NCBI GenBank assembly: GCA_026075535.2
Contig: AP026548.1
Location: 3,844,001-3,908,000 of the forward strand
Source: Tricholoma matsutake
Lineage: Eukaryota; Basidiomycota; Agaricomycetes; Agaricales; Tricholomataceae
Length of the DNA stretch: 64,000 nt
Direction of reading: 5' to 3'
The first letter of the stretch is position 1; the number at the start of each line of letters is the position of its first letter. The notes below the pieces were generated by a model. That model was not told the origin of the DNA and ran no database searches. It worked only from the letters and a program-made list of their open reading frames with translations. A program made the position numbers and the translations under genes. This document shows positions 30,801 through 44,400 of the stretch, piece after piece.

Positions 30801-33769
30801 GGGGGCACAATATAATCGCAAACATACTTCGTCTGACAGTCCGTCGGGGATGACGATAACGAACATGTCAACGGTGTACGTGCATCTCTCCACACCAGTA
30901 CAAATAACGACTTTCATTTCATTTTATCTTTTACACAGGGAAGAATACTTTTACTTTTTGTTGGCAGTGGCTCGACACTCCTACTCCGACTATTCGCCGC
31001 CAACTCGCTTGATCTCATGTATGCATCTCTCTCTCCCAGTTAAACATCATTAAAGTCAGTTGACCCACCCTTCAGTCTAGACTTCGTGCTCACATTCGTC
31101 AGCGTCATATTTAAATATCCCAGCCCTTTCTTCCTCTAAGTTTGTTTTTGTTTTCCACACCTGAAGAGAAACCTCCTCCCTCCAATTGGGATATGAGGCA
31201 TCGAATACATCCCATGGCGAGACATAGGAGGCGCCGGGAGACCTGTGAAGCAGGATACCCGCGCGGTACGCTATCACAACCACCCGATCACCCATCTTAC
31301 ACTGATAGATGGACTCCCACAGAGTATAACAGCTCTCAAGAAGGACCAATGACACCGACGCAGCAGCGACAGCAGTAACACCTCCATCACCATCACCACT
31401 ACTTGCAGGGCATGACACTGACGCCGGCGCCACTGCTCGCAGGGTGGATAGCGGGAGCTAATGGCGACGTCGCTACCACGAGGCCGACTACCACCCACCA
31501 CACCTCCACACGTCGTCACCACGAGGGGACCAGTGCCACGACGCGGCTCCAGATGTTGTAGCACTAGCGAGGGTGTTGGATGTATGAAGGATGCTTTAAT
31601 TTCACTAAACCTCTGAAGATCTTCTGGACGGTCACCACGCTGATACTCCGAACGGCTTTAATGTCGCCGAGAAGCTAACTTAGGGCTGAGATCAACGAGT
31701 TTCGGACTGCGTTGGCGGAAGGACTTTACCTCTTTCGTCGAAATCCAAGACATTCCTTTTGTCAGTTGGGGTCTTCTTCCACACTCCACGAATTCCCAAA
31801 GCATCAGTAAGGCCCTTGTTCGAATGCTCTAGAACTTGCGGAAGCTCTAACGAACGGCTCGAGCACATATGCCTATGGCCACATGCGAGTCCCACAGAAC
31901 CTCAATCGCCAGCCTATGGTGATCAAGTCAACAAGCCCCCGACGGCCATCGACTCAGCCCACATCTACTCGCCGCCCAACGTCAAGCTCAGCTCATCCAA
32001 CCCCTCGATGGGCCTGGCCCCCCCAAAAAACAGATAATCCACCCGTGCAGTCACAGTACCGCGCCGCAAGCACACCCTTCTGTATCCGAATACTGTGCCG
32101 CGCAATCAGGCTGTTGTTTCGTCTTGTCACCGGCGTCGTTGTCGTGTCAAGGTCGATAAGGATGTAGGGCCATCCAGGTCTCTTCGCGTCGAGGCCGATA
32201 AGGATGTCGAGGAGGTGCAGGAGCGCTATCGGCGGGTGCTGGGGTTTCATCTCGTCGCCAGCCTTGTCGATCGCCGGTGGGGGGTTGCCAGATAGTTTTC
32301 ACACCAGTACATCCCTTCCCATCCATACTGCTAACCCTCCGCCTGCTCATTAGATCTTATCAATCTTCGACTACCTAAATTCAATGCCATCGCCTCTCCG
32401 CTTAACCTCCCCGACTCTCTTTCTCTGCATCACTGTTCGTGCTCACACAAGACATGCCGTCATGCGCCCTTTCTTGCGTACATACAACGACGCGCACTGT
32501 TTTCCCCTTCTCTAACCTGGAATATCTCCACCCATGTTGTATCCGCAAAGTCGTCGACCCTTCGGGGAGTCGCTGAGATTGCCACGATTCAACGTATTTT
32601 CGGACGCCGATTGGGAGATCGGTCTTGAGCTGCGTCTGAGACTGGATATACTGAAGCATAATCTGTCTAACTAGCGAGCGTGCTTCCGGGTTTCTATCTG
32701 GGAGAAATAGCATTGGAATAGCAAGGACTCGGGACTGAGGCTGCCCCAAAGCTAGTGGTTACGGAGAAAAGACGCGTTTCATCAGGAATTTCGAGGAGTG
32801 CCTCCGTTACTCGCTCAAACTCGAGCCGCTCCGAAAAATCTTCGGAAGCCAGACTGGGAGGACTCGATTATCTGTTTAGGAGAACGTTGAGGGTTTTGAG
32901 GGGCTGGGCATTCAGATACCGCAGCGAGAAGGTGTCTATGGTAGAGCTGATGAGCGTCCACTAGGCTTCCGAGTCGTTGACGAAACTGGAAATGTACAGG
33001 GAAACGCAGTCAGCTGCGGACCGACTTTCGACCTTGACATCGCCAGGAGTTTCGAGCTAGGGACTGAGGTGCATCACGACGATACTGGCCCGCAGGGGCA
33101 GCTGGAGACGCCAGTGGTTAATGGGTTGAATGGATACCGTAGGTACGGCATGGCCCATTTCGAATCTGGCTCATCTTCACCTCCCTACGCATCTCTCACG
33201 TTCCCCATACTCGCTCCTGCAACTGTTCGTAGTCGTCAACAGCTGTGGGACATCTTTCGATGTGAAGCTCGACAATCGGTTTTTCGAGGCCTTCATTGGT
33301 ATTGAATTGCTCAGTTCGACGTCGTGCAGCAAGGTGGCGGTGGTGCGGCTGACGAGGGCCGTCGGGGGTTCGTCAACGTCGAACTATGATCGCCTGCCAG
33401 ATGAGGATCTGTCTGGGACAACATATATGCGTGCCGAGACCTAGAACTCACAAAACGGTGTCGTCAGGATTTTCGGGACCTGCAATACGGACGAATTGGC
33501 GCCGATATGTCGGGAAGTCAGAAGATTACGACTATACTGCATTCTGAGCGAAGCTGGAGGTTGGGAAGAAGGCAAGCTCTGACTGATGTAACTTGATGAA
33601 ATTTGGCGTTTAGTGGGACTAAGGCGCTCATTGCGATAGTGTGGCCTTGGAATGGTTGTGTTGAGGTCGATCCCGATGTGTGGAAGGCTATCTGTCGCGC
33701 TGTTTCTCCTGTAACGTTATTAGCAAACAGGGCAGACAGTCACCGAACTTCAAACCTTTACTCACAGTC
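30801..33769. other. unrecognised GC-richer host sequence with broken frames
   Basis: The composition is more host-gene-like (rich in CG dinucleotides) than the transposons around it, yet frames are short and conflicting. A 115-codon minus-strand frame (32402-32749, GQPQSRVLAIPMLFLPDRNP) and a plus-strand stretch near 32930-33180 (GFRVVDETGNVQGNAVSCGP) could be exons of decayed genes; I recognise neither. The ORFs at 31077-32350 overlap on both strands and look random. Confidence 0.35.
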
Positions 33770-34079
33770 TTATCGACGAATGGAGAACATCGGATTGGTA
33801 TCTTCACCCTGTAAGTTTCTCCTCAAAGCGCCTAGGTGCTGTGTTGACTCTAATTGATGCGTGTAGCGAAACGTCTTGAAACCGAGTCAGAGCTGTTTCT
33901 TAATTATGGAGACAAGTTCTTTCCAGAACCGGCGGAAGCAATACAAGGAGAAAGCGGCATCGAAAGGACAGAAAGAACCAAAGGCCACGCGGGAGAAGGA
34001 AACCAAGCCGCGTAAGAAGCGACCCAAGAGTACCAAAGGTATAGTGGATTATTATTTGAATAATTCTTATCCAGCCTGA
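33770..34079 (+). pseudogene. two exon-like pieces, possible SET-type C-terminus
   Basis: SLIDEWRTSDWYLHP ends at a donor GTAAGTTTC. A 57-nt intron with CTAATTG branch and GTGTAG acceptor leads to RLETESELFLNYGDKFF, followed by a Lys/Arg-rich tail in shifted frame up to 34079. E-LFLNYGD-FF resembles the last motif of SET-domain methyltransferases (N-Y-G), but no pre-SET or catalytic motif is found upstream. It may be the remains of a gene whose 5' part has decayed. Confidence 0.25.
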
Positions 34080-34322
34080 CAGTCGCTCAGTAACTTTTTC
34101 GAATTTCGAATTGTTGCTGTAACGGACACCGACTTGGTTTTTCTTTCTTGGACCCGGACTCGAATGTATTCGATTATTCAATTTACAAATGCGTTATATA
34201 CTCTCATCTCACATTCATCTAGTATCGAAGACCAAATATCTGATGGAAATGTAAACCCTTCCCAAGTGCACGAGATAGCTTTCTCCATCAGCCCCTCCCA
34301 CAAGTGGCACTTCTCTCTGGAC

Positions 34323-36196
34323 TCAAAAATAAGACTCATTCTTCTGTAAAGCACCGACGACCTCCCTATCGACAACTCCAAACGCGGCGTGTCTCACACG
34401 AGGTCCCTCACCAACAGCCACCTCTCCAAATCGCAACTGGATATCACCAAGTGACTTGTCACGAAGTGAATGCATGCCCAGGCAAGCACCCGTTGTACAC
34501 AAATCCAACGTTGGATTCCTTGTCGTTACCAGCACCTGTGAAAACTCGTTGGAGCTGGGCACACCATTTTTGATGAGCGTTACGATGCCAACAGAGTTCG
34601 TGATAACGAGTATAAGAACAGCAATACCGTAGGTAACGGCTAGAGAAACATATTTGAATTGGTAGACATTCGTTCCTGCGGGGCTTGTCGCAACTACGGA
34701 GGCGCTTCCGAGTTTCAAGTTCATGTAATTGAGGGTGGCGTTGGCGACAACCTCAACAAGGCTTTGGGAGACATTCGTAATACCCTCGCCAAGATCTAGG
34801 GTGCCCGATAGAGCGGTGCTATTAATTGAAAAGAGATTTGTCTTGGTGATTAACGTTTGGGTTCCATTATAATCCAGAGCGCCTGTAAGGCCGTTGATAT
34901 ACATGGTCCCTTGGAGGTACTGCATCAGCGAGTCTGCCATGGCAAGCAAATTGACATGCCTGCCAGTGCCCGGGGCAAACTGCGGCGGGGGGTCGCCTGT
35001 CGTCGACGGCGCATTTGGGTCAGTAAGGTTGAAAAGCCTGTAAGTCGTGTTTAAAGGGTTATGATACTCGACAACCCTAACCGAGCTGACTTGGGTGCCA
35101 TTGGCATAGGAAACCTGAGCCAAGTGCGTCGCATTATACAACGTGCAAATAGAGCCTTGGGGTACTCTGGCACGTATAGCACTTGTGGTCATATACGTCA
35201 ATGTGATCCCGTATTGATCTCTCCCCGATAGGGCTGCGGCTTGAGAGGGGTCAAGACCTATGGGAACGAGATTTTTGGAATTGTCTGAAATGCTGACGTT
35301 GAGCACATAAAATGTGCTGCCATTTCCATCATAGCCGAACAGATATGCGAGAGGACTCGACGGTGCGGGTTTGGTTGACAGGGTAAGGCCATCAGCTATC
35401 TGATCAGGCTTCAAGTCGGAGCATTGAAGTGCCACAGCATCGTATGTGACATTATAGGTGCACTCTGGTGCACAGTCTTGCGGAATTGGCCAACCCAATG
35501 TCTGATCTGCGACGATGGCCCGCAGTGCCGTCCTGGTCCAGACCTCTGATGGAGCCGAGTATACGTCGTGGTTGGAGATGTGGAACGCTTGGAGGTTGTT
35601 ATCGGTGGCGAGATCGAGCGTGGGCACTGTGATGTTATGAACATACGGATTGCCTGGATGTACAGTCAAGGATGGCGCAAAGACGGGGATGAGGGGAGAG
35701 GCAGTGATTGCGACGACAATGGTGGTGATAAAGGGCAACTGCGTGACGAGTCTAGCATGAAGCAAGCTTCTCCATGTCGGAGGGCCGAGGAGCAAGTCAA
35801 GGTCGCGGATGGGAAACGACTTACGGCGGACTATGTACCACGACTGGCAAAATTGTTTTACTATCAGCAAAGGAAACTGAAATCGAAACAAGATATATCA
35901 CAGACCATCTGACAAAGGCTAACTCCTGCTGACATTGAAAATAAGAGTGCAAACACGGTAGCGAGTGCGTTCTCAAATCGATGGGTGGTGAGCTGATTCC
36001 AAAAACCACTAGCAGGCTTCCCATTTAGATATGCGTCGAAGGAGTAGTGAAGGATGGCAACTACTGCTGCTCCGAGCGTTCCTCCTAAAATGATGAGTGG
36101 CGTAGCTATACCTATGCCCCACTGTAGGGATATCAAGTTCCCTGAATATGCAATAGAATCGAAAGATCTGGGCTGGGCATCCCGCTCGACGCGCAT
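34323..36196 (-). CDS. multi-span glycosylated membrane protein, hypothetical
   Basis: Two exons, 35924-36196 (91 codons) and 34323-35876, joined in phase 0 across a 47-nt intron (GTTAGC...TTTCAG): 608 residues. Membrane segments are likely near residues 26-50 (GIGIATPLIILGGTLGAAVVAIL), 76-98, 137-160 and about 500-523 (YVSLAVTYGIAVLILVITN). Between the third and fourth lies a loop of about 330 residues with a dozen N-x-S/T sites (NVTY, NATH, NLTD and others) and paired Cys (CAPEC), so it probably faces outside. The C-terminal tail is cytosolic. This layout recurs in many lineage-specific Agaricomycete proteins of unknown function. The start ATG precedes a conserved-looking N-terminus. Confidence 0.75.
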
Positions 36197-36911
36197 AGAG
36201 TGTACAATGAGAGGTGTTTTGAACTGGTGTATCTATCGAGGCGCAGCGTCTGGGGAAAGTCAATTTGTACCGGGGTCGGTCGCGATGGAAGGATTGTGCG
36301 CCAGCCATGACCAAGGCAGTGTATTAGTGTAAGGGTCAATAGAATTTACATTGTCAAGACAACCACCCAGTCATCGGCTCGGTAACCGTGTTTGTGGTAA
36401 GTTCCCGCGACTCGAGACTGTGCTTAGCTGTGCTTGCAGTGTGACCAGGGTGGAGTGGCCGTGGTTGTGGAGGATAACACACCACATTGGGATGGTCAGG
36501 TTTTGATCACCTGACCTTCCCACAGTAACAGCTGAGGCATCATGCTCGTGACTTAGTATTGCTAGGCCCTGACGACATGATCTAAATCGTCATCATCGGC
36601 AGAAGCGTTTCTAACAATGAAGGACCAGCATTGCCTCCTCCAGCTACTAGAAGGTCATACTCGTCATCCCAGTCCATGGACTCCGGTGATTTTTGGCGAG
36701 ACAGACACGCTTTTGGCTGCCCTAAAGTATCATTCAGTATGTACATGTGACAGCAGTTTATACAGCGTCATTCTCTACAAGCTTTCCACAGATGATGTAC
36801 TTGCTAGAAAAGTGTTCAATCCAGCCTGAGCAAATATGGAATCAATGCGAGTGAGAAATGAAAGCTGTTCCTTCACAAACCTTTCATGTTATCGCTGGAA
36901 ATAATTATGTT
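36197..36911. other. intergenic stretch, no feature seen
   Basis: Holds the promoter of the minus-strand membrane protein (right of 36196) and the 3' end of the MAPR gene. A 70-codon plus-strand frame at 36617 has no recognisable motif. Confidence 0.4.
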
Positions 36912-37480
36912 TTAAATGTCGTTATTACTCAAAGGGTAGACGTACACTTCGTCAGGCTTTAGATCATCGAGCTTGTCAAGGGGTTGATCCACGGGAGTAA
37001 GGACCTCTATGAAAGGAAAGAGATTGACCGCCGCAGAGAAGGTTTGCAGTGTAGTACATACCAGAGTCAAAAGATTGCTTGGCCATGCCCCGAGAAGCAT
37101 CTCGTCCTGCAAAATTTCCATACATGCCATCTTAGGGGATGATGAGCAATGCAGTTATTATGGTCACACAGAAAACAAAGCCTCGTACTAGGTCCATAGA
37201 AATTCCTCCCCGCTGTAACATCGTACACGGTGCCACTTATGGCCAGCAAGATCCTCCCACCATCTTTCCCATTGAACGGCTCCAGCGTCTTGGGATTATA
37301 TGTCTTGAAGAGTACAGTGGGAGGGTGCGCTTTAGGCATCCATGAGTATCCGGCCTTGAACTCGTTTGGAATAGTCTTGGGGTTCGAAGTTGATGGGAAT
37401 ATAATACGCTGAACAGAAAAGAGAATATAAATGAAAAGTGCTGTGTTTATGGGTGTCCCCAGGTCGAATGATAGGCCCAT
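36912..37480 (-). CDS. DAP1: Dap1/MAPR cytochrome b5-like haem-binding protein
   Basis: Three exons, 37189-37480, 37062-37130 and 36912-37006, with GT-AG introns (GTACGA...CTAAG; GTATGT...CATAG), in frame: 151 residues. An N-terminal membrane anchor (residues about 11-28, INTALFIYILFSVQRIIF) precedes a cytochrome b5-like fold with RILLAISGTVYDVTAGRNFYGP and MYGNFAGRDASRGMAKQSF. Tyr in GMYGNF (about residue 101) corresponds to the axial haem ligand of PGRMC1 (Tyr113). Family members bind haem and activate ER cytochrome P450s such as lanosterol 14-demethylase. An in-frame ATG 44 codons upstream (37612) is less likely, since the anchor normally lies at the N-terminus. Confidence 0.9.
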
Positions 37481-38102
37481 AGTAAGGAACTCTCGCAGTG
37501 ACAAGATGGACGGATGACCAAGTGGATATTGTTCACGTGCGTCGCTATGCCGCTCACCGGCGTCAAGATGGAGTGATGATGGGAACTTCAAATAGACAGA
37601 AATCGCTGTCACTTGATTTCTTACGGGTCCTCGTTTTCAACCTGACCAACCTGCCAGGAAAAGTGATATGTTGAGAGAGGTCGCAGAAAATCTGTGCTTT
37701 GGAAAATCCCGAGAGTCCGGTTCGTCCAGTTTTTGACATCACTAGTACTAAAGACAGTGGTACAAACCGATAATGTACTCAACAAGTAGGTAGGGTATAG
37801 AAGCCGTGTCCGCTGTGTAAAGACAGTACTGTGCTCTAATCACACGCTCAGGAGTTGGAATAAGGGACGAAAGTAGCCGAAAAAATGGTGCGCTCCAATG
37901 TCAACATTTCGCAGCCCATGTAAAACTGACATGGTTTCATGATGCTATGGTAACAGCAAACATTTCATGCATCACTTGCACACAGCAATCAAAGTAATCT
38001 ATATGCGGGTACCAACTCCATAAAGAACTCGGACCTGCCATGCGCAGCGCTGGCCCACTAGCCCAAGTTATGATAATTAAAAGCTGCTCTCTGTCGAATT
38101 TC
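37481..38102. other. intergenic stretch, no feature seen
   Basis: Presumed promoter of the MAPR gene at the left. No repeats or recognisable coding signal. Confidence 0.4.
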
Positions 38103-38303
38103 TTACTTCTTAGGATTCAAAGTGGAAGCTGAAGCCTTGATCTCAAACGGCACTGGAACATTGTACGCTTCATCCGCCATTTCAAGGCGTTCATGGTCTG
38201 GATGCGCTAAAAACCTGGGAATAGATTTTCTATGCTGGCGGAACTTATCAGGATTTATGTTTGTAGATATTGCGTTGTATAGAGCCAAAAGACATATCCG
38301 CAT
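38103..38303 (-). CDS. possible terminal exon of a small unknown gene
   Basis: A minus-strand frame ends in RFLAHPDHERLEMADEAYNVPVPFEIKAS and a Lys-Lys C-terminus (stop 38103). A potential acceptor CTGATAAG before TTCCGCCAGCATAG (about 38246) suggests an exon of some 48 codons. Upstream exons would have to lie within the 160 bp before the URA2 stop, and I cannot assemble them. Composition is protein-like, but I recognise no family. Confidence 0.3.
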   Translation of the reverse strand: MRICLLALYNAISTNINPDKFRQHRKSIPRFLAHPDHERLEMADEAYNVPVPFEIKASASTLNPKK

Positions 38304-38460
38304 TCTATACAGGAATGCTACTGTCAGGGATTCAGCGAATGCTGGAAAGGTCCGTTCGTGGCAGAGAATCTAGCATCTTCACATGCGTTGATTCCACCCA
38401 AACATTGCACAAGTGGCGTCTATAATATACACCAAGTACTCGCATATAAACGAAGGCAGG

Positions 38461-41400
38461 TCATGCCATGACGCTTGTAAGCAAGGCCATACGAATCTAA
38501 AAGATATGATCAATTGGACTGTCCAAATGGCGGGATTACAACATACAAATAGGCCGTAACGCATCTGTCTGAAATAGACTGCACGTCGAGAATCGAAATC
38601 GACCTCCGGATCAATTTCTGGAGGAGGGGTCAAAAAGTATAAGTGTCCGTTTGATTAGCACGTACCATTGTTCCTAGGCAATGGATGCATGACAATCATA
38701 TCCTCCTTTGCTCTGGAAAGGACGGCGTGGTCGATTCGATATGCGTTTTTCACTTGCTGCCATTCTACCTCACTCTCGAACCTCTCTTTTTGCACACGTG
38801 TCACATACAGGACATCAGTGTCGGCGAGCACCTCGTCTAATGATTCGCAAATAGTGACAGGAATTCCTACCTTCCGAGCAGCAGAGACCACGCTAGAAGG
38901 CATTGCAAGTAATGCAGGGGAGACAAAGTTGAGTCGCACGGAGTGTAGGCAGAGCAATGTAACCAAACTGTGTACAGTTCTTCCGTTTTTCAGATCGCCG
39001 AGAAGAGTAATGGTGCGACCATTAACAGTGCCAAGCTCCGAACGAATAGTGTAGACATCCAAAAGTGCCTAAACTCATTGCTAAGCACCAAAAATCTACA
39101 GTAAGAGTGTGCTCACTTGTGTTGGATGCTCACCGACGCCGTCACCAGCGTTCAGTATAGGGACAGGCGAGAACTTGGCAGCTAGTTGTGCACTTCCCAC
39201 GTCCGGATGACGGATGGCGATTGCATCGCCGTAGCACGCAAGCGTGCGAATGGTGTCAGGTAAACTCTCTCCTTTCACAACCGAGGAAGCATCGACTGCG
39301 GTCTGCACGACTTCGCCACCGCATCGCTTCATAGCAGCGTCGAAAGACGAACTTGTTCTAGTTGATGGCTCGTAGAACAACGTACAGAGAACCTTTCCTT
39401 TGAGGATATCCAAAGTACCGTTGCGTTCAACCTGGAGACGCATTTCGTGAGCGAGAGAGAACAGATCGTACAAATCACGCTGGGTAAATTGTTTAACGGT
39501 AAGAATGTGCCGACGGTGGAACGATGAATGAGGAAGGTGGGAATAAGGATGAGGGGCTTGAACACTTGGCCCGGAGGTTTGTAAGGAGCCTACAGACGTC
39601 CATGCCATGGTGGTTGTGCGTGACGAGGGTTCGGCGACTGGGGAAGTTGGGCGAACTAATGGATTGCCGGGCGCATGACTTACACTGGCTCCAGAAATAT
39701 CCTGTCCAGCTGCTGAGGGGAAGAGCGAACCATCCAGGAAAACCGTATGTCCATGCAATACGACTCGATGTATAGTACCTGATACAACGTGTTGCTCCAA
39801 CGGTGACCACGATGTAGAGTTTGTGAATGGTGTTCTGCGTCCCAAAACAACTTCCACACGTGTGTGCGCTTGGTCGGGTAGACCAAATATCAGAACTGGG
39901 TTATCGTGTAATCTCTTGCGGATATCGTCGAGCGTCAGACGACCATCTGCAACAGCGGTGAGCAATAAAGGAAGAGTTTCATGCAACCCTGTCAAAGGCG
40001 ACTGCACTTTCCCAGCTTCCAATGACAGGCGGTATGGCGCAGCTCCCACGGAAAACATGTCAATCACATCGAGATTTTTCCAGAGCGCCTTTTGATCAGC
40101 CGTGGACGGTAGAGACGAGCTAGGGAATTGATCATGGCTAAAAAATAGGGAGTAGACGGATACGTCGCACGTGACCTTCAAAAGCTTCGCCTTGCTTAGA
40201 GAGATCAGCAGGATATCATCGCTACTCCGTACATCTGTGACATGTACACTGCGGCTGTGGAGGCTGGCCAAAAGGAGGATAGAGGCAAGATCAGAGCCTT
40301 TGGCATCCGTGACGACAGGCTTGTCGATTGGCCAAGATGAAAAATGGGCAGCAACAACCGTCAGAGACATACTCAAATTATCGATCTGGAACGGAATGAA
40401 GAGTGACTTTGCCCCAGCTTGAAGTTCTTCATCCAATGTTTGAGCATTGGTAGATGTGGCAGTGACGCTTAGCGCAAAATTACAATGAGCGGCACCAGCA
40501 GCACTTGATCGGGCTTGCTCGAGAGATGCTCTATCAGAAATTCGAGTATTGGTTCCCCACGGAAGTACTAGAACAGTGGTGAAGCCCGCGCCTATGGATG
40601 CATTTGTAACGGAGAGCATGTCCTCGCTACCCGCTTCGAGCAAGCCAGGGACGAAGGTCGTGATGTTAACGAGTCCTGGAAACGAGTGTGTCAGATGCGA
40701 GCTCTTGGAGTCAATACTTGAAACGTCAAGAGGCAGCTTTCGGACAAGAGCTTCAGCGAGCATTTTGGCATTTTTCACGTTCGTGATTAAAGGAACAGCA
40801 AAGTCAACAGCCATGCGACGAGTATGATATCCCTTGCTGGTGTAGCTGGCTGGTCGACGATAATGATTTTTGGAGGGCAGGTTAATGTACATGTCGATCA
40901 AGTTGTTGGCCAGATGCTGTGTAAGGGAGTATTCCGATTTTTGGTCGTTGTGACTTCCGCCGCCAAGTGTTTCAAGGTACTGAATAGAAACCATCAGCAT
41001 ACGACAGTCCTGAGCTGCGAGTTCTACTTACCTTGCACGAAACATTGTGTTCCGTAAGGAAATCCGCAGTTCCAGACGTCGCGAAGATATTGTATCCCGC
41101 GGCACTAAGCTTCTGTATTGAAGGAAGTAATTCAAGTTTTTCCCGATAGCTGCCAATGGAAAAAAGAATGTTCTTCTTGGGTGGGATGATCCCCGTTGAT
41201 ATCAGGGCTTTCAAGTAGGCCTCATACTTGTCGTGTCCAAAGCACGCCACTTCACCTGTAGATGCCATCTCCACACCAAGGACAGGGTCAGCACCTGACA
41301 GCCGGCTAAAGCTGAACTGAGGAACTTTGATACCGACGTAGTCAGGGGGAAGACCGGCATCGGGATATGCTTCGAAGGGGAGGTCCAACATAGCCTTCGT

Positions 41401-44400
41401 AGCCATTTCAATAGCATCTATTCCAGTGACTTTCGAAACAAAGGGGAATGATCGAGCCGCACGCAGATTACATTCGATGACCTTGATTTCATTGTTTTTG
41501 GCTATGAACTGGATATTAAAGGGACCAGTGACATTAAGCGCATTCCCGATCTTCGCCGTCGCTTCCTCGATTTGTCGAACGGTTTGGGGATCCAGGTCTT
41601 GGGGTGGATGAATCAGGGTCGCATCGCCAGAATGCACGCCGGCATTCTCCACATGCTCCGAAATGTAATGCATGACGAGTTTACCATCTTTCGCGACAGC
41701 GTCCATCTCAATCTCCTTCGCCTGCTCGATGTACTTGGTGATTACGACAGGATGATCTCGCGAAACCGCAGCGGCTTGCGTCAAGTAATTCGAAAGGTCA
41801 TCACCTGTGGAGACGACATTCATGGCCGCGCCAGAGAGAACGTACGAAGGTCGTACGAGGACTGGATAGCCCACTTTATCGCAGAAGATCGTGGCTTCTT
41901 CAAAGCTAGTAAGCTCCTTCCACAGAGGCTGGTCTACACTGATCTCGTCCAGCAGTCGAGAAAATTTGTAACGATTTTCAGCAGTGTCAATCATTTCTGG
42001 AGAGGTCCCGTAAATCTTGACGTTTTGACGGTACAGCGGCAGGGCAATGTTGTTGGGCGTTTGACCTCCCATCGACAAGATGACACCCCGAGCGTGCTCG
42101 GCATCGTAGATATCCAAGATTGTCTCGAGGCTGATGTTCTCAAAATACAAGCGATCGGCTTCGTCGTAGTCTGTGCTGACTGTTTCCGGATTATAGTTGA
42201 CCATGACCGTCTGAAGACCTTGCTCCCGCAAGGTCCTGATCGCCCTCACTGCACACCAATCGAATTCGACAGATGACCCAATCCGATATACACCAGAACC
42301 TAAAACCATTACTCCCCTGTCATTGAAGGACACGTCGTGTTCGATGGCGTTGTATGTGGTGTAAAGATAGTTCGTGAACGCAGGGAATTCCGCAGCGACG
42401 GTGTCGATCTGCTTCACAAACGGCGCAATCCCATGCTCCTGACGGAGCCGGCGCACAGCAAGCTCTGTGGAACCCATGCATGTCGCGAGCTGGCGGTCTG
42501 AAAATCCTAGCTGCTTTGATTGTCGAAGAAGCTCAGGAGAGATCGTAGATACATTACATGACCTTACCAACGGGGGTGTTAGTCTAGGTAACGGATAGAT
42601 TAGAACAATCTGACGCACGAGAGGTGCTGTTCCATTTTAAAGATGTAGTGAAGTTTGGTCAAAAACCACTTGTCGATATTAGTTATCTGCCAGATCTTAT
42701 CAACGCTATACCCCCTATAGAAAGCAGAAGAAATCGCGAAGATACGCTTATCCGTTGGGTTAACGAGTTCTTCATCGATGTTCTCGACGAAGTCGTTCTT
42801 CAAACAGCCAATCGTAAATAACCAGAACTTAGTCGAGCAACCGAAACAGACCTTTGCAAACCCAGCAAACTGGTCATCAATAGCACGAATGGCCTTCTGG
42901 ATGGTCTCTTCGAATGTCCTACCAATGCTCATAACCTCCCCGACACTCTTCATGCTGCTGCTCAGAAGTCGACTGACACGATTAAACTTTTTGAGATCCC
43001 AACGAGGTATCTTCACTACAACGTAATCCAGGCTAGGCTCAAAGCACGCGCTTGTAACCTTTGTGACTGAATTTTTGATTTCGTTAAGCGGAATCCCTAG
43101 ACCAAGTTTGGCAGCGATGAATGCGAGCGGGTAACCGGTAGCCTTGGATGCAAGCGCAGAAGATCTAGATAGCCGAGCGTTTACCTACGATTTGTTGAGC
43201 CCAGTTTTATAGATAAGATATTCTTAGCATTACCTCGATGATGCAATATTCCTGCGACGTTGGGTTCAGGGCGTATTGGATGTTGCATTCGCCAACGACG
43301 CCAAGGTGACGGATAACATTGATGGCTGTGGTCCGGAGCATGTTATAATCTGCATCCGAGAGCGTCTGGGAGGGCGCAACAACGATCGAATCACCGGTAT
43401 GGATGCCCAGAGGATCGAAATTCTGCACAATATGTTCAGCCTCATAAAGCGGATACCGAGTGCAGGTCATACCTCCATATTGCACACAGTGATACAGTTA
43501 CCACGACAATCTCGTACGACCTCATACTCGATTTCTTTCCAGCCTTTCATGCTCTTCTCGACCAACACCTGGGGACTAGTCGCAAATGCCTTACTACAGA
43601 GCGCCCTCAGCTGAGCCTCATCCTGCGCAAATCCAGATCCTAAGCCACCGAGTGCATAGGCAGCACGAACAATGACAGGGAATCCAATTGCTTGGGCAGC
43701 AATGACCGCATCGTCCGGATTCGTGGCCGTGAAACTCTCAGCGCATTTCTCCCCGATACTTTCCATCGCACGGGCAAATAGCTGTCTATCCTCCGTCATG
43801 ATAATGGTTTCGATTGGCGTCCCTAGCACCTGAACCCCAAGTTCCGCGAATTCGTCCTTAAGCTTGATACCGACGTTCAGCGCGGTCTGTCCACCAAAGG
43901 TAACATAGATACCATCTGGCTTCTCGTACTTAATGATCTTCCGCACGAACTCTGGAGTGACAGGCAAAAAGTAAACCTTGTCCGCCAAACCCTTTGAAGT
44001 CGCTATGGTCGCTATGTTCGGGTTGATCATGATCGTATAGATTCCCTCCTCCTTGAGAGCTTTGATGGCTTGTGAGCCCGAATAGTCAAATTCACCTGCC
44101 TGGCCGATGGACAAGCCACCAGACCCAAGAATAATCACCTTTGAGACCTTAGCACGCGGCACACGGCGGCTGTTGTCCTCCAATTTTCCACCACGCATGG
44201 ATATAGCAACCAGGGAGTTCGTCGCGGCGCAATCTGCGATGTTTTGTATAAACACGTCAAACAAAAACTCAGTGTCTCGTGGACCGGGACTTGATTCTGG
44301 ATGGAATTGAACGGAAAAGAATGGCTTGTCTTCACAGTAAATACCCTCATTACTGCCGTCATTCGCGTTTTGAAAAAGTTCCTTCCACCCTGCGGGAAGT

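Noticed and set aside
31077..32350. Overlapping ORFs of 66-118 codons as genes
   Set aside because: They lie on both strands over the same bases, with no motifs, introns or composition to favour any.
41572..42276. 234-codon plus-strand ORF
   Set aside because: It is the antisense of the conserved CPSase coding sequence of URA2; it has no motif of its own.
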